NCBI RefSeq assembly: GCF_005239225.2
Contig: NC_133293.1
Coordinates: 14,786,333-14,850,332, forward strand
Length of the DNA: 64,000 nt
Source of the DNA: Populus alba
Taxonomy: Eukaryota; Streptophyta; Magnoliopsida; Malpighiales; Salicaceae
Reading direction: 5' to 3'
Shown here: positions 1-11,900 of the stretch, one piece after another
How the letters are laid out: each line of letters opens with the position of its first letter
How positions within the stretch are numbered: position 1 is the first letter of the stretch
The notes under the pieces: generated by a model
Told to the model about the DNA's origin: nothing
The model's input: the letters and a program-made list of their open reading frames with translations, nothing else
Databases searched by the model: none
Position numbers and translations under genes: made by a program

Positions 1-196
1 AATAAAAATTTCAAATTTTAATCACGGGAGCATCCCGTGTAAACAACTTTCTCCTTGTTTTTTCCCCCCTTGCAGCTATGTTTTTTGCATGCTTTTTATT
101 TTTTTTTCCTCTGAGGAAGGAGATGGGGGATACAATTCTCCCCGCCACACAAAAAAAAACCCGCAAGCAAGAAGAAGGGGGGTAAGATATTATTAC

Positions 197-3088
197 CTGT
201 AGTTTCGGGCGCAAAGTTTCTATTGCCACTGTTGACTTTTGATTCACTCCAGCTCCTTGCTGTTGGGGGAAAAAACCCAAAAATGAAGACAGAGAGGTCA
301 AATAGAGTTTTAGGCGCAGAGGATTAGTAAATCAAGATGCGTTAATTTGTTCTATTTGCAATTAAAATCGTCGCCTCTACTCTGCATCAATTAGCAAATG
401 AGATGACTATAGTTTACTAGGTTTTTTCACACTTAAAAATCCATAATAGAATATATTTACTGGAAAATACCTCTAATGTAATAACGGCTTAGATGAAAGT
501 ATTTTCGAAACAAATCCAGTTGATTGACTGTTTTTTTCTTTTAAAAAACATGAACTCAAATAGAAATTGTTGAATAGGAGACATATAATTCTGTTTTTTG
601 CAGCAATTACATTCAACTTCAGAAACACTCCAATGCAAATCAACTAAGACTTTTAAGAATTAAGATAGTATTTAGTCATTATCTCGAGATAAAAAAACAC
701 AGAAACACAGTTGAAGCAACTTAAAAAAACATAAATAAAGCACAGGAACACAGTAGAAGCAACTTAAAAACACATAAATAAAATAGAATAAAGTAATTGA
801 GTTTCATGGCCTTAAGTAAGCAAGCAACAAGGCATGCAGGCTGGTTGAAATTAGCAAAGAATAGCAGTTGCTGCTCAGTAACTGGCAGAGCATCTCATGT
901 GGCGGTGGCTGAGCATGTGAATACATGGGACCATTTATTTTAATATAGCAACTAACCCAAACCCAAACCTGTACCGACGGGACAATACATGAAAAATTTG
1001 TGGGTTTTTCTCTAGTAATAGTGACAAGTACCTTGCATAATGCCCAGTCTGCTGAATCAAAGAAGGCGCGTTCATGGTCCTACATTCATTATTAAAGGCT
1101 CGTTTATCATATAATAGCACGGATTTTCTTTAATATCACTTGTTAAATCATGTTATTTAGCTTACCTTTGAAATCAAGGGCTTCTTTTTGGGTGCCAGCC
1201 CTCCATATTTCTTGGTCGTGGATGCTGCCTGTCAACAACAGAAAAAAAAAAAAAAAAATTCAAGTTTGACAAAAATCTTCAACAATTTTATTTCCGAGAG
1301 AATAATACTGATTAATTAAATAATGCTGGGCACAGCCGCCCCTGGTTAATTTGATTTTGCTAGGCTCCACGGAGCCGATGTGGGTAATATTTCTTTCGTC
1401 TCTCAGTTTATTTAATTTAAGATCGATTCGTTGATCAAAGATGGCGCTCCTAAAAAAACAAAACGTTCATCTCAAAATTAGGTTAGATTGAGCACTCAAA
1501 AGCTCAAGTTAGGTACAACGGACCAGCCTCAATTATCCTTTACTTTGACCCCGTCAACTGATAAGGCCTAAAATCAAGATTTATAATGGGTGAGTTGAAT
1601 CTGACTCCCACCTTTAAAACCTTTTATTTCATCAATTACAATACCTTTGACCAATATTGGATATATTAGTATAAAGTCTTTTTCTAATTGAATTTTCAGC
1701 GAGCTCAGAAATAAATTAAAATATTACTTGTTTAGTTTCAAATTTTTATTTTTATCATGAATGTATCAAAACGATTAAAATAAAATAAAATTCACATGCC
1801 TATATTTGTACCGTAATCCGACGGCCAACCGGTGTGTGAAATCAATCGAGTGTATTGGGTAAAATCAGATGCGATACTGTATGGTAGTACTGTGGTATGT
1901 ACAAATTACGACTGTACATTTGCCGACACCTCAAAGAATGTCAGCGTTTTGTGCCCAAGTGAATGTCATGTCATGCTAATAGCCGTTCGATGTAGGGACC
2001 GCCACAACATTACCATGATTGCGACGAGGATCCCATACTACTAATTATAAGCCAAGAAAAGGATAAATCTAGTGTGGAGAGATTTATTTTTGCCCCTTCC
2101 ATTAAGGCCCCACTTGAAAAATATCACAGATACTCAGGCTCATTTTTGGGATAAGCTAAAAAAAATCGGTAATACAAAGCTTTTGCCGTTGAGATATTAA
2201 ATATATTATTTTTAGTTATAATTTTTAAAAAACTATATATATTATATTAAATTTTTTATGAAATAAATCTTTACATACAAAATAAATAAAAAATAAATTT
2301 TAAAATATAAATTATATTGAAATGAATCAAAAATCATAAGCTATTTAACTAGCATAAACGATACAACAAATAAATATGATTGAGAAATGTCCACGTAGGT
2401 TTGAGAATTGTTATGCACATTAGCTTGATTGTATTTTTCAAAACAATTTTCACATGTTCGATTTCAATGTGTGTATATATAATGGCATCAAATTTAACAA
2501 ATAAATAACGTTGATTTTTAATTGTAAAGTTAGGAATTGTGTTATGCGATGAACATATTAAAATAATTCAAAATATAAAAAAAATATTAATTTTAAAGTT
2601 TTTAAAAACAGACGATCTTTACGAAAGAAACAAATTAAAAAAAAGAGATTCAGACAACGGATTAGTGTTTGTTATGAAGATTGAGTATCAATTCGCAATT
2701 GTTATTTATATATAATTAAGGTGCATTTTAGACATGCAACAAGGAGCTTCAAATACGAGCCGGCCATTAATCATATTAGGGCCTCAACTGCATATAGTTA
2801 GTAGGAATGTTGAATTCATCATCAACGAGGTAGTTCTATCACATTAAACGAGCTGGATTGATGCGTTGGGTCCCATTTGCCCACCACCACAAATCTTATA
2901 TGTGGTTACCTCACACGAGGCATGCTTCCAAATTTTTAGTTGCGTTCATGTAACAAGTAATATTTCTCATAAATAAAATATCTAGTTTTGATTTTCCTAA
3001 AGAAACACGGTAATAAACCCATCGGGTCTGTGCGTACCTCAATGTCTTGAGAGCCATAGAAGTTTTCGCTGCTGTTGCAGTCTGCCAT
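197..3088 (-). CDS. Endosulfine/ARPP19-like PP2A regulator, 5' four exons (3' end off window)
   Basis: Partial gene built from four in-phase exons with GT-AG borders: 3038-3088, 1166-1228, 1032-1079 and 197-259, giving residues 1-75. It starts MADCNSSENFYGSQDIE; exon 2 carries KKYGGLAPKKKPLISK, exon 3 is DHERAFFDSADWALCK, exon 4 ends ETLRPKLQ. The KYGGL..PKK..LISKDHERAFFDSADWAL block is the signature of plant endosulfine/ARPP19 proteins. In animals and yeast this family is phosphorylated on the Ser of the FDS(G/A)D motif by Greatwall-type kinase and then inhibits PP2A-B55; here that Ser is in FDSADW, about residue 47. Whether the plant protein works this way is inference. The C-terminal exon is expected left of position 1. 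All exons are 48-63 nt and phase 0, so ORF scans miss them. Intron 1 is 1.8 kb. The start is the ATG at 3086-3088; another ATG 26 nt upstream (3112-3114) opens a different frame. Confidence 0.85.
697..782. repeat. Two-copy tandem repeat of about 43 bp
   Basis: Two adjacent near-identical units, roughly 697-739 and 740-782, each containing an ACACAG..GAAGCAACTTAAAAA..ACATAAATAAA core. They lie in intron 3 of the endosulfine-like gene. No coding or known regulatory role is visible. Confidence 0.7.
1229..3037 (-). other. Long intron 1 of the endosulfine-like gene
   Basis: This 1.8-kb intron separates the start exon from the KYGGL exon. It is AT-rich at both ends, with a less AT-rich island at about 1800-2045 that holds a 70-codon plus-strand open frame (1832-2044) of no recognisable family. 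The stretch at 2160-2700 is low-complexity AT DNA like that found across the window. Confidence 0.6.
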
Positions 3089-3720
3089 CTCTCTTCTCCC
3101 CTGCTATTCATCAATCAAACAAAACGATCAGAACAAAAACTTCTGAAGGCAAAAACAACTCTTAGGATTGCGAGTGAGAGGAAAGATGAAGGAGAATGGA
3201 TACCAAAACTCTCTATCGACCCAAGAAATTAACACTAACAGTAAAATGGTCAAGAAATGAACCCTTTATATACAAAAGGGCCACAGCACTCGCAACCCGT
3301 GGCAAAAAGAAGGTGTGTGTACGTGTCAGGCTAAGAGAGAAGGGGGTGGGAGACGGATCTTTCATCCCTGAATTACCTTGCAGCAGAGAAAAGGGAGAGA
3401 TGCGAGAAAGAAAGCAGAGGAACGTTAAAGAAAGAAAAAAGGGCCGATAGAGAGAGAGAGAGAGAGAGAGAGAATCGGGTTGGCTTGGAGTGAGAAGGTG
3501 GGATAAGAATATACAACTACAACATGGGGAAGGGAAGATAGATATATGATGATAAGTAAGAGGAAAAATTAACCCCGGATTTGAAAAAGCAAACGAGAAA
3601 GGGGTGGATAATAGATACGCATGTAACGAGATATTGGAAGCAAACTAGGAAAAGAAAAGCTAACTAACAAGCCTCCAGTGCGAGGAGGAGAGGCGGTGGG
3701 TGGAAATAAGGTTTAAAACT
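3089..3720 (-). promoter_or_regulatory. 5' leader and promoter region of the endosulfine-like gene
   Basis: Sequence upstream of the ATG at 3088. It is purine-rich on the plus strand (so CT-rich on the coding strand) and contains an (AG)n microsatellite at about 3449-3473. CT-rich leaders are common in plant genes. No clear TATA box is assigned. The plus-strand ORFs here come from the purine bias and are not supported as genes. Confidence 0.4.
3449..3473. repeat. (AG)n microsatellite
   Basis: About twelve uninterrupted AG dinucleotides, located upstream of the endosulfine-like gene where CT repeats on the coding strand could be part of a leader or promoter. Confidence 0.9.
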
Positions 3721-4449
3721 GGTGGGCAACTGCTTGTATTTATGTATCTTATATGTAACCTATGTATATATTAAAAATTTCCTGGGTATATATATATAAT
3801 ATATTAACAAGCATATGTGTATCTTATAGTAGAAAAGGTTTTTTATTCTATGATCCTTTTCTGCCATCGATTAAATATCAAATAAATTAAGCTATGGTTT
3901 GCACAGTTAGGATATCAACATCAATACAGGTCGGTCCATGGCAAACCCAGCGCCATACGTTCTCAAGCAACAGCACATCCTCTCTGTTACCGACACTTCT
4001 ACTCATTAGGCACGTTTTGTATTTGTTTATTTATTTCTATGTTTTTTTTTTAATTAAAATTTCATTATCTGGCCTTTTCTCTTTAGAGATTTGTAATAGG
4101 TGAAAATTCCTCTTGCCGTTTTCCTTTAAAAATTTAATGAAAAAAATGAAAGGTGCTCTCAGAGAGAAATCTACATAATCTGTGTCCCTTAATACCATTC
4201 TCATTAAATGCTAGCGGTTGTTTTTGTCTCGCATGAAAATCAAACAAATATCTCCGTTTGTCAGCATAACATGCACTTCGCGGCCAGGTTTCTCAATAAA
4301 TGTAATGTTACTATGTAACTCTTAAAAATCTAGCAACCATATTGTATTATTCTTAGATTTTAGAGTTGAGTAAAAAAAATTTAAAAATTAATTTAATCAA
4401 GAAAATTAAAACAAAATAATGGAAAAAATTAAATCATGAAAAAAAAATC

Positions 4450-4720
4450 AATTAAAATTTTGAAAAAGGAAAATTTTATAAGACTGAAACCGAAAAAACC
4501 TGAACTGAACACAAAAAAAAAAAAAAAACCGAGCCAAACCGGGAAAAATTGAGCCAAAATTGAGTTTAACTAAAAAACCAAACCAAACCGATTTGAACCG
4601 GTTTTGTCCTAAAAAATTAAACCAAACCGAAACCAATCAGTTTTAAAAAAAATCCGGTTTGATTACTAATTTTAAATAAAAACCGAACCAAACTGAAAAT
4701 AATCACCTATATTAAATTTA
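4450..4720. repeat. AACCGAACC-type dispersed low-complexity repeat
   Basis: This stretch is built from irregular repeats of AACCGA, AACCAAACC and CCGGTTT units (for example near 4575-4605 and 4620-4640). Such degenerate 'accgaaccaaaccg' sequence is a dispersed noncoding repeat in plant genomes. The minus-strand ORF over it, rich in F and W, is a composition artefact. Confidence 0.6.
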
Positions 4721-7289
4721 AAAAGTGAAAATATATATGTATTTAATCCTTCATTGAAAACATTTGCAACGTCTTTATTTTTCTCAACGTTTTTTTTTAA
4801 ACAAAAAAACTTATCGTGATGTTAAATATTTGTAATCAATATCGTCAAGAACATTTACTACTTCTGAGAGTATGCAGCCCAGAATACATCATGGTAGGGT
4901 ACCCAGCACCATGTGCACTGATTTTTGCTGCAATTTGTTACAGAATCGTGTTTGACCATGATACTTTTGTAGCTAGGTATAAGAGGTTGCAAAATCAGGA
5001 TCACAATGAAGACATGAGGGGCGAGGTGATCTACAGAGTACAGAGTGTTTTTTATACAAAAAGTTCTTCGTAAAATAACAACGGTAGAAAAATATGAAAC
5101 AATTTTTTCAGCTATTAACTCTTTGTTTAAAAAAACAGTAATTTGTATAATTTAAATAATCATTTTTTCCAGCATCAAAACACAATTCATATAAGCAACA
5201 CACAATTCATATAAGCAATACGTAACATATTCAATCATAATTAACAAATTTAAACCGACGATTAACATAACATAATATTTTATTAAAATTAAACTATCAA
5301 TACATCAATTAATAATTCTCATAACATATAATTAATAATATGCAATTATATTTAATAACTATCCTGGCTCATAGAAGGGCTTGAATCATCAATATCCCAG
5401 CTCGTCCAACTTGAGAACAAGTCTGTAATATTCATATAGGTGTGAGGAGGATCAGTATCATCTCAACTCGTGGACGGGCCTACATCTTCAACACCCTCAT
5501 GATAAAAAAAATCTCATATTTTGTTAAAGTTACTTCAATAATATGTCTCATATTATCAAAACATTCACGAATAGTCGTTGTTGTTTTTTGAACTTCTCAT
5601 ACCTGGTAATTAATCTATATACATACATTAATAACTAATTAGTAGTCATTGTTCATATTAAAATTAATTTGGTATTTAATAAATGTTGTATGTAAAACAA
5701 TATTGCATATATATTGATTCCGTCTCAGATATTAGAGGGCATAATGCATCAGATTACACTAATATCTCGAAAAACACGATCAAATAGATGTAATGAATCG
5801 CCACAAAATAGACAGATACAATCGCATGTATATATTCATATTAATCATCAGATATCGCTCATCAAAAACATGATATCTTTTAACATTCTAAGATCTACGT
5901 GAGATGAATGAATTAACAACAAATTCCTTCCACGTTTACCCTGACGAATAATATTGCACAACTTGTCTCCAGTAGTAACATAATCCAGTATATGCTAAGA
6001 TAGTCCAAAATATAGCATTAATTACCTGATCTAGACAATGCATCTCAACATTATCAAAACAATTCAATAAGACTTGTACTAACTAAATGTTAGATCCCTT
6101 ACATCATATAAATGAAGTTAAAAGTATCAAGTTTTATATACTTAACATCCATATAATCTATTAGAACATATAAAAAACTTATATTAGATAATATATAAAA
6201 AGTAGAAAAATTTACATTCAAATAATTATTTTTTTCCCATTACACCTGTGATTAAATACATACATTATCTCGAGCAACTTGCCAATCAATTAAGCTGGAC
6301 ATTTCTTGTGTGCAGTCTCTTTCATAATAGAACTGCAAATACTTGAGATTCCATGTGAAATTTTCAGTAGGGGTATAGACTATATTTTTCTTTCATAATA
6401 CAGCTTCTTCAATGTTCTCCTTTTAATCCCGTGGTTCATAATTTTTCGATGTTATCTCTACGATTTTTTAAAAGTTCAGTTTTGTTCTTGATTATCAGAT
6501 AACTAGCAAGGACTCTCTCTCCTTTTCTCTCTCAAATATCTAAAAAACAATTAAAAAAAAAAACTAAAACATGATTACGGACAACATTGAAACTTGTAAA
6601 AAACTACAGTTTGTAACAATGGAAAATTTCAAATGTATGGATAGAGATGGGATTTTGATGATGTAAGATTGAAGTGTACTCAGAAAGGAGATGTCTTCTC
6701 TCATCGTTTTTTTTTTTTCCAGCCAATTGTTGAAAGAGAAATCTCAAGTACTTGTCCAACTCCCCCGGCCTGATTTACGTCTCCATTAAACAAGTTGTCC
6801 AGATAGGTTTCAGAAAAAAGAAGCAGCATCTGCATATTCCAGTGATGTAGAAATTGGTGCAATTGGGGATAAAATCGATGCCAATTTGATTACGACACAA
6901 AACCACTGTAGAAACAAAAGTAATTTCATCCCGTTTTTCCAAGCTTTTTTTTTTTAATTTTTTTATTAAAAAAATAAATTAATATTTTTTTTAAATTTGT
7001 TCTTCTTATATAATTTTAATATATCCATAAATATCTAAAAAAGCAAAGCTTTCTCGACATTCATTGTTTAACAACATATTAATTAATTATATATTTTTTT
7101 AAAATTAATATTTTTAGATTTAATATTATTTTAATATAATTTTAAACAACAACCACGCAACACCACCACTCGTGCAATCTAATTCAAATCTGTCCGTTTC
7201 AAACAATCCAAGTAGTGCATAGTTATCAAATTTGCAGAAACTTATACCATTATTTGCAAATAAAGATTCCTAGACAATGGTAATAAATA
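4721..7289. other. Gene-free AT-rich stretch with possible transposon relics
   Basis: No gene is recognised. There is an 85-codon plus-strand open frame at 4816-5073 of unknown nature, and a short direct repeat with an ACACAATTCATATAAGCAA core at about 5180-5220. A protein-like 41-codon minus-strand stretch lies at about 6262-6387, ending at a GTATGT donor-like site and containing TENFTWNLKYLQFYYERDC. The mixture suggests a decayed transposable element on the minus strand, but no domain could be named. Confidence 0.4.
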
Positions 7290-7445
7290 GTAAATGTGTT
7301 ATTTATTTTTTTTTTAAAAAAAATATTTTAATTTTATTTTTTATTTTAAATTAATTTATTTTTTATATTTTCAAATTATTTTAATATACTAATTAAACTA
7401 TTTTAAAAAAATAAAAAATATTATTTTAATATATTTCTAAATAAA
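7290..7445. repeat. AT-rich dispersed repeat copy
   Basis: Alternating T-rich and A-rich blocks with a central 'TTTTAAATTAATTTATT..CAAATTATTTTAATA..' pattern, followed by 'AATATTATTTTAATATATTTCTAAATAAA'-like sequence. The same layout recurs about fifteen times in the window, indicating a family of short nonautonomous elements. Confidence 0.55.
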
Positions 7446-8911
7446 TTACTATCTGCTAAAAATCCCACAAGAGCATGAATAAATCTTCCATGTTTATTTT
7501 CTTTAAGCTTGATTTTTGGTGGGGTTTGTGGCGGGTGGTTTTCAAGGTGGTAGCGTCTTGTGGTGATGATGGGGCATCAAAGTGGGGGAGAAGTTTTTGC
7601 TGGAGGGGACGGCGGTGGTGGATGAGAATTGAGAAGGAGTCAGCGGCGAAAGAGCTGAATAAATAAAGTAAAACGAAACGAGAGAGATTTTAGATGCACA
7701 AATAATCAACTTCAAGATGTTTTTCATTATCAACGGTGTTCTTCTTCTTTCGTTTTTTTCTTATAATTTTTAGGCAAACCTAATAAATGCAAAATTGAAA
7801 TAAGTCTATTCAATGGATGGCATAGATTGTATTATGATATGCTAGCTTTAATGGGTAGGATTTGATTATATACAGAAATTGGGTGTCAATGTATTACATG
7901 TACAATGAATCACCAAATCATTCGTGGCAGTCGGATGTTGTGGATTTGCCACATCGATGTTCTTATATCCACAAATTTATGAACCCACAAAAGCTGTGTT
8001 TTTTACTCTCTTTTTTTTCTTGAAAAAAAACCCCACTCTTTCTCTGCTGTGTGCTGCCCCTCGCTTTCAAATTCAGAGCTACCTTCATTGCACCGCCGTC
8101 AGCCTCCATATTTTCCATCAAAAAACTATCCGCGTTGTCAACTACATCCTATTTTGTAATGTTCCCATTCATTAACAATCGCAATCACAACCCATATCAT
8201 CAATCCTTTTTCAAAAAAATTTATCATCCACACTTCTAATTGAAATCGCCACACCACACGAAGAAACCCATCTGTTATTAAAACAAACCCCAGCCTGTCC
8301 TGGTTAAATTTAAGAGATTCCCGATTTATTTTTCTTGGTTGTTTGAATTTAAGAGATTCCCAGTAAAAATATTTGTTTATGTTCGGTTCTTCCTTACCGT
8401 GGTTAGCAAAGGTGAACAGCCATGGCTTTTGGAAAGGAGTTTTGGCGAAGAAAGCATGAGCAGAGGAGGAGGCCGAGAAAGGGAGAGATGGTTTCGTGAG
8501 TTCCTTTTTTTTTTTTTAAATAAAAGAAAGAAAGTAGAAATACGGGCCCGTATATTTTGCAAGTACGAATATTTACCTGGTAGAAAAAATAAAGCAAGGT
8601 CATTTCAGTTATTTCATATGTAAAAAATCGGTGAGGCTGCGCTAACAGTGACAAGAGCCATTCCCTTACTAAAAATAACTTTTAATTTCATAAATATATT
8701 ACAATCATACATGGACATAGTTGTGGAAAAGAGAAAGACAGCAACGCAGCCTATTTTTTGGCTGGTTATGTTGATGGCTTACCTTGACCCATATATATAT
8801 ATATATATATATCCTTCGGCAAACTTATGGACTGAGAATCGACGCCTATTTTAGTATTTGCATCACAATAGCACTCTGTTGTGTGTTTGTATCTTACAGT
8901 TGCTGTTGGTT
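7446..8911. other. Intergenic region downstream of BXL with short ORFs and an AT microsatellite
   Basis: Holds short ORFs at 7475-7666, 7924-8239 and 8339-8623 in several frames, none with a recognisable domain or splice-consistent extension. An (AT)n microsatellite lies at 8791-8812. The last few hundred bases before 8912 are presumably the BXL 3' untranslated region and terminator. Confidence 0.45.
8791..8812. repeat. (AT)n microsatellite
   Basis: Eleven AT units, about 100 bp beyond the BXL stop codon. Confidence 0.9.
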
Positions 8912-11900
8912 TTAGGACTTGATCTCCTCCAAACTTGCTTGGAGTGAAATCGAATGCTTGAGATCTCCAATGAAAAGATCATGTTCACCAATCGGAATTC
9001 TTCGAATTCCGAATCGGTCCACGACACTCAAGTGCTTACACACATGAACGTCAATCTTGACTCGTTGTTGAGACCCTGTTACTAAATGAACCTTCTCAAA
9101 GCCAATCAATTGCTTCTGTGTTGACCATTTTCCTCCCGGCGGACTAGAGAACACAAGAAGTGTGTGAGTTCCGTCCATATCTCCAGTGTTCTTCACATCA
9201 ATGTGAACTCCTAACGCGAGTGCCTCGCAATTTGCGTGCGAGACCCTGATTGCGTTGCTTGCGCCTGTAGTGTTTCGCGAGACATGGAGACTTGCGAGTG
9301 GCACTGAAACTTCTCGTGGGGCTTGGACTAGAGAGTGAGCAAACGTGGTGAAGCTCATTCCATGGCCGAAGGGGAACACGACAGGCCCCTTGTAGAATCT
9401 GTAGGTTCTACCAGGATAACCCCTCGACGGGTCTGCTCTCATTCCCATGTTTGTCATCGGCACCTTTGCAAGGTAGTTGTGTGGATACCATGTCATTGGC
9501 AGCTTCCCTCCTGGAAAAACCAAATCACAAGCACATTAGCACTCATCTTGAATACTCTTACCAAATGGTCCTAGCTCAGCATTAATGTTCAATTAATTTG
9601 GAGATATATCTAACACACACACACACACACCTGGATTAGCTGTTCCAAACAAAACATCAGCAATGGCAGCACCACCAGCTTGACCAGGATAACCAACCCA
9701 CAGTATAGCACCGATACGAGGATCATTCTTAGCGAACGAGACATCAATTGGACCGCCACTCATCAGCACCAATATAGTTGGACCTCTTGATGCCCTAGCC
9801 ACTCTCGATACAAGCTCTTGCTGGTATCCAGGTAAGAGAAGCCCTTTCCTGTCCCTAAATTCTGCTTCTATAGATTGATCAAGTCCCATTACAAGAACAG
9901 TTGCATCAGCATGCCTGGCCGCAATCTCTGCTGCATTAAATTGCTGGTTCCCATTGCAGAACACGTCATTGCATCCAGGGTGATGAACGGTCTTAGCATA
10001 TCTACGAATCCCTTGAAGAGGAGTGGTGTAACCACATGCAACACCTGCATTACGAGGCAAAGATTAGATTTTCCTCTTCTAAGATGAACTTAAGATTTGA
10101 TAACCGTTAAAAAAAATGCTTTTTCTTGTGAACTGAACTTAAAAATTGATAGCCAATGAAATAAAATGCAACTCTTGGACATACCAGCATAATTTCCTAT
10201 CATGGTAACAGTAACATCAGAATTGGGCCCAATTACTGCTACAGTTTGAAGGGTTCTTGACAAAGGCAAGGTCCGCCCGCGATTTTGAAGCAAAACAATG
10301 CCTTGTCGGGCCGCATGTAGGGCCAATTGTTGATGGGCTGGAGTGCAAACATCTCTCGGGCCCAAGTTTCCAAATGGCTGGGCCGATGGCTCTCCATCAA
10401 ACATGCCGAGTCTCATTTGGACAGTTATTGTATTGGCCAAGGCCATGTTTACATCTTCTTCCTTTAGCAATCCTCCCCTTACAGCATTCTCAGTATGGAT
10501 GGCCAAGAATGGGCCACAGTCCAGATCCAGGCCTGCTCTAATAGTGGCCGCAGCTGCTTCTTCTGGCGTGGCGGTGTAGTGTTGGGTATCAAATAGAACC
10601 CCAACAGAGTCACAGTCTGATACAATGTATCTGTTTAGGCCCATCAACATATTTAGATCAGAAGCCCATCAAAATCACAAAACCATTTACTACATAAGAA
10701 TCCAGGACTCAAGGGAGGATGATGCAACTCACCCACTAAGGCCCCATTCACCACGTATGGTGTTCTTGAGGAGGTAAGGATCAGCACAGGTGGGCTTACC
10801 ATTGACTTGATTGTAAGAGCACATTACGCTGGCCACTTTTCCTTCCACTACACAGGACTTGAATGGCACATTATACGTGTCTTCCAAATCTTGCTTGCTT
10901 ACCTACACAGATCATCACAGAAAAATTAGGGCTCGTGAACGAACAAGAAAATTACTATTCTGATGCATGTACGACAAGACTGTTACGTTGCTTATAATGT
11001 TAGCAACGAAGATCTCAACGCAACAACAACGTCACATCCGTTTGATAATTCTAAGGATAGCACCTGTAGGTGAGCAAAAGCCTCATGTAAGAGTCATGAC
11101 AACAATTTCAACTACAGATATCATTCAGTGCTGTCCTGGTCATGGAAGGAATACCGAATTCACGGCTAAGTTGTGCCCGTGATATTGGCTATGGTTGCTA
11201 AACAAAAGATTTAGCTCCACACTACTTTTACTCATGATCACATGAATAAACTGTTTTACCAATCGATCTCCCTGTTCCGTGCAAGCAATCTAGAAAACAT
11301 TCTCACACCTTGCACATGGAAACTGTAAGTTCAATTAGCCGGATAACATGAACAACCCATTGAATCAAAGCTTGTCCTAATGAACATGAGGTGATTAGAT
11401 GACAGATTCTGAGTAATTTTTGCGAATTATTAACAGCGAGGCACAGCTAAAAATGGCTTACTCTAGCATTGAAGTGGTACCGGTCCACTCCATTCCAATT
11501 ATCAAGATCATAGGCAGTGTAGTGTTTGCAGCTGGCAGCAACTTTTAGTCTGATACCATTATTACCTTGAAGCCCTCTAACATAGCTGGCAGCATATTTT
11601 CCAGCTAAAACAGGGTCTTCACCGGGAGTTTCCTGCCCTCTACCCCACCTGGGATCGCGGAAGACATTAACATTTGGACTCCAATACGTCAAGCCAGCCA
11701 TCCCTCCATTGTACATTGCCCTTGCTTCATCAGACACCACCTGAACGATAACATCTTATAATCATTAAATGATTTTCTGCAAAACCCTAAATGCTCAAAT
11801 GATTGATATATATATTGTTTTTTTATTAGATAATTTTTCATTCTTAAAAGGATGATTAAATGTGGACCTTAAATATATAACCGTCTTTAATTGAGTCTCA

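Noticed and set aside
3047..3450. Overlapping plus-strand ORFs of 61 and 84 codons
   Set aside because: They lie over the leader and purine-rich promoter of the endosulfine-like gene; their Arg/Lys/Glu-rich translation is explained by the AG-rich DNA.
4448..4636. 62-codon F/W-rich minus-strand ORF
   Set aside because: It is the translation of the AACCAAACCG repeat, not a gene.
9335..9574. 79-codon plus-strand ORF
   Set aside because: It is antisense to the well-supported BXL exon 6 and has no independent evidence.
10257..10579. Plus-strand ORFs of 94 and 78 codons
   Set aside because: They are antisense shadows of BXL exon 4.
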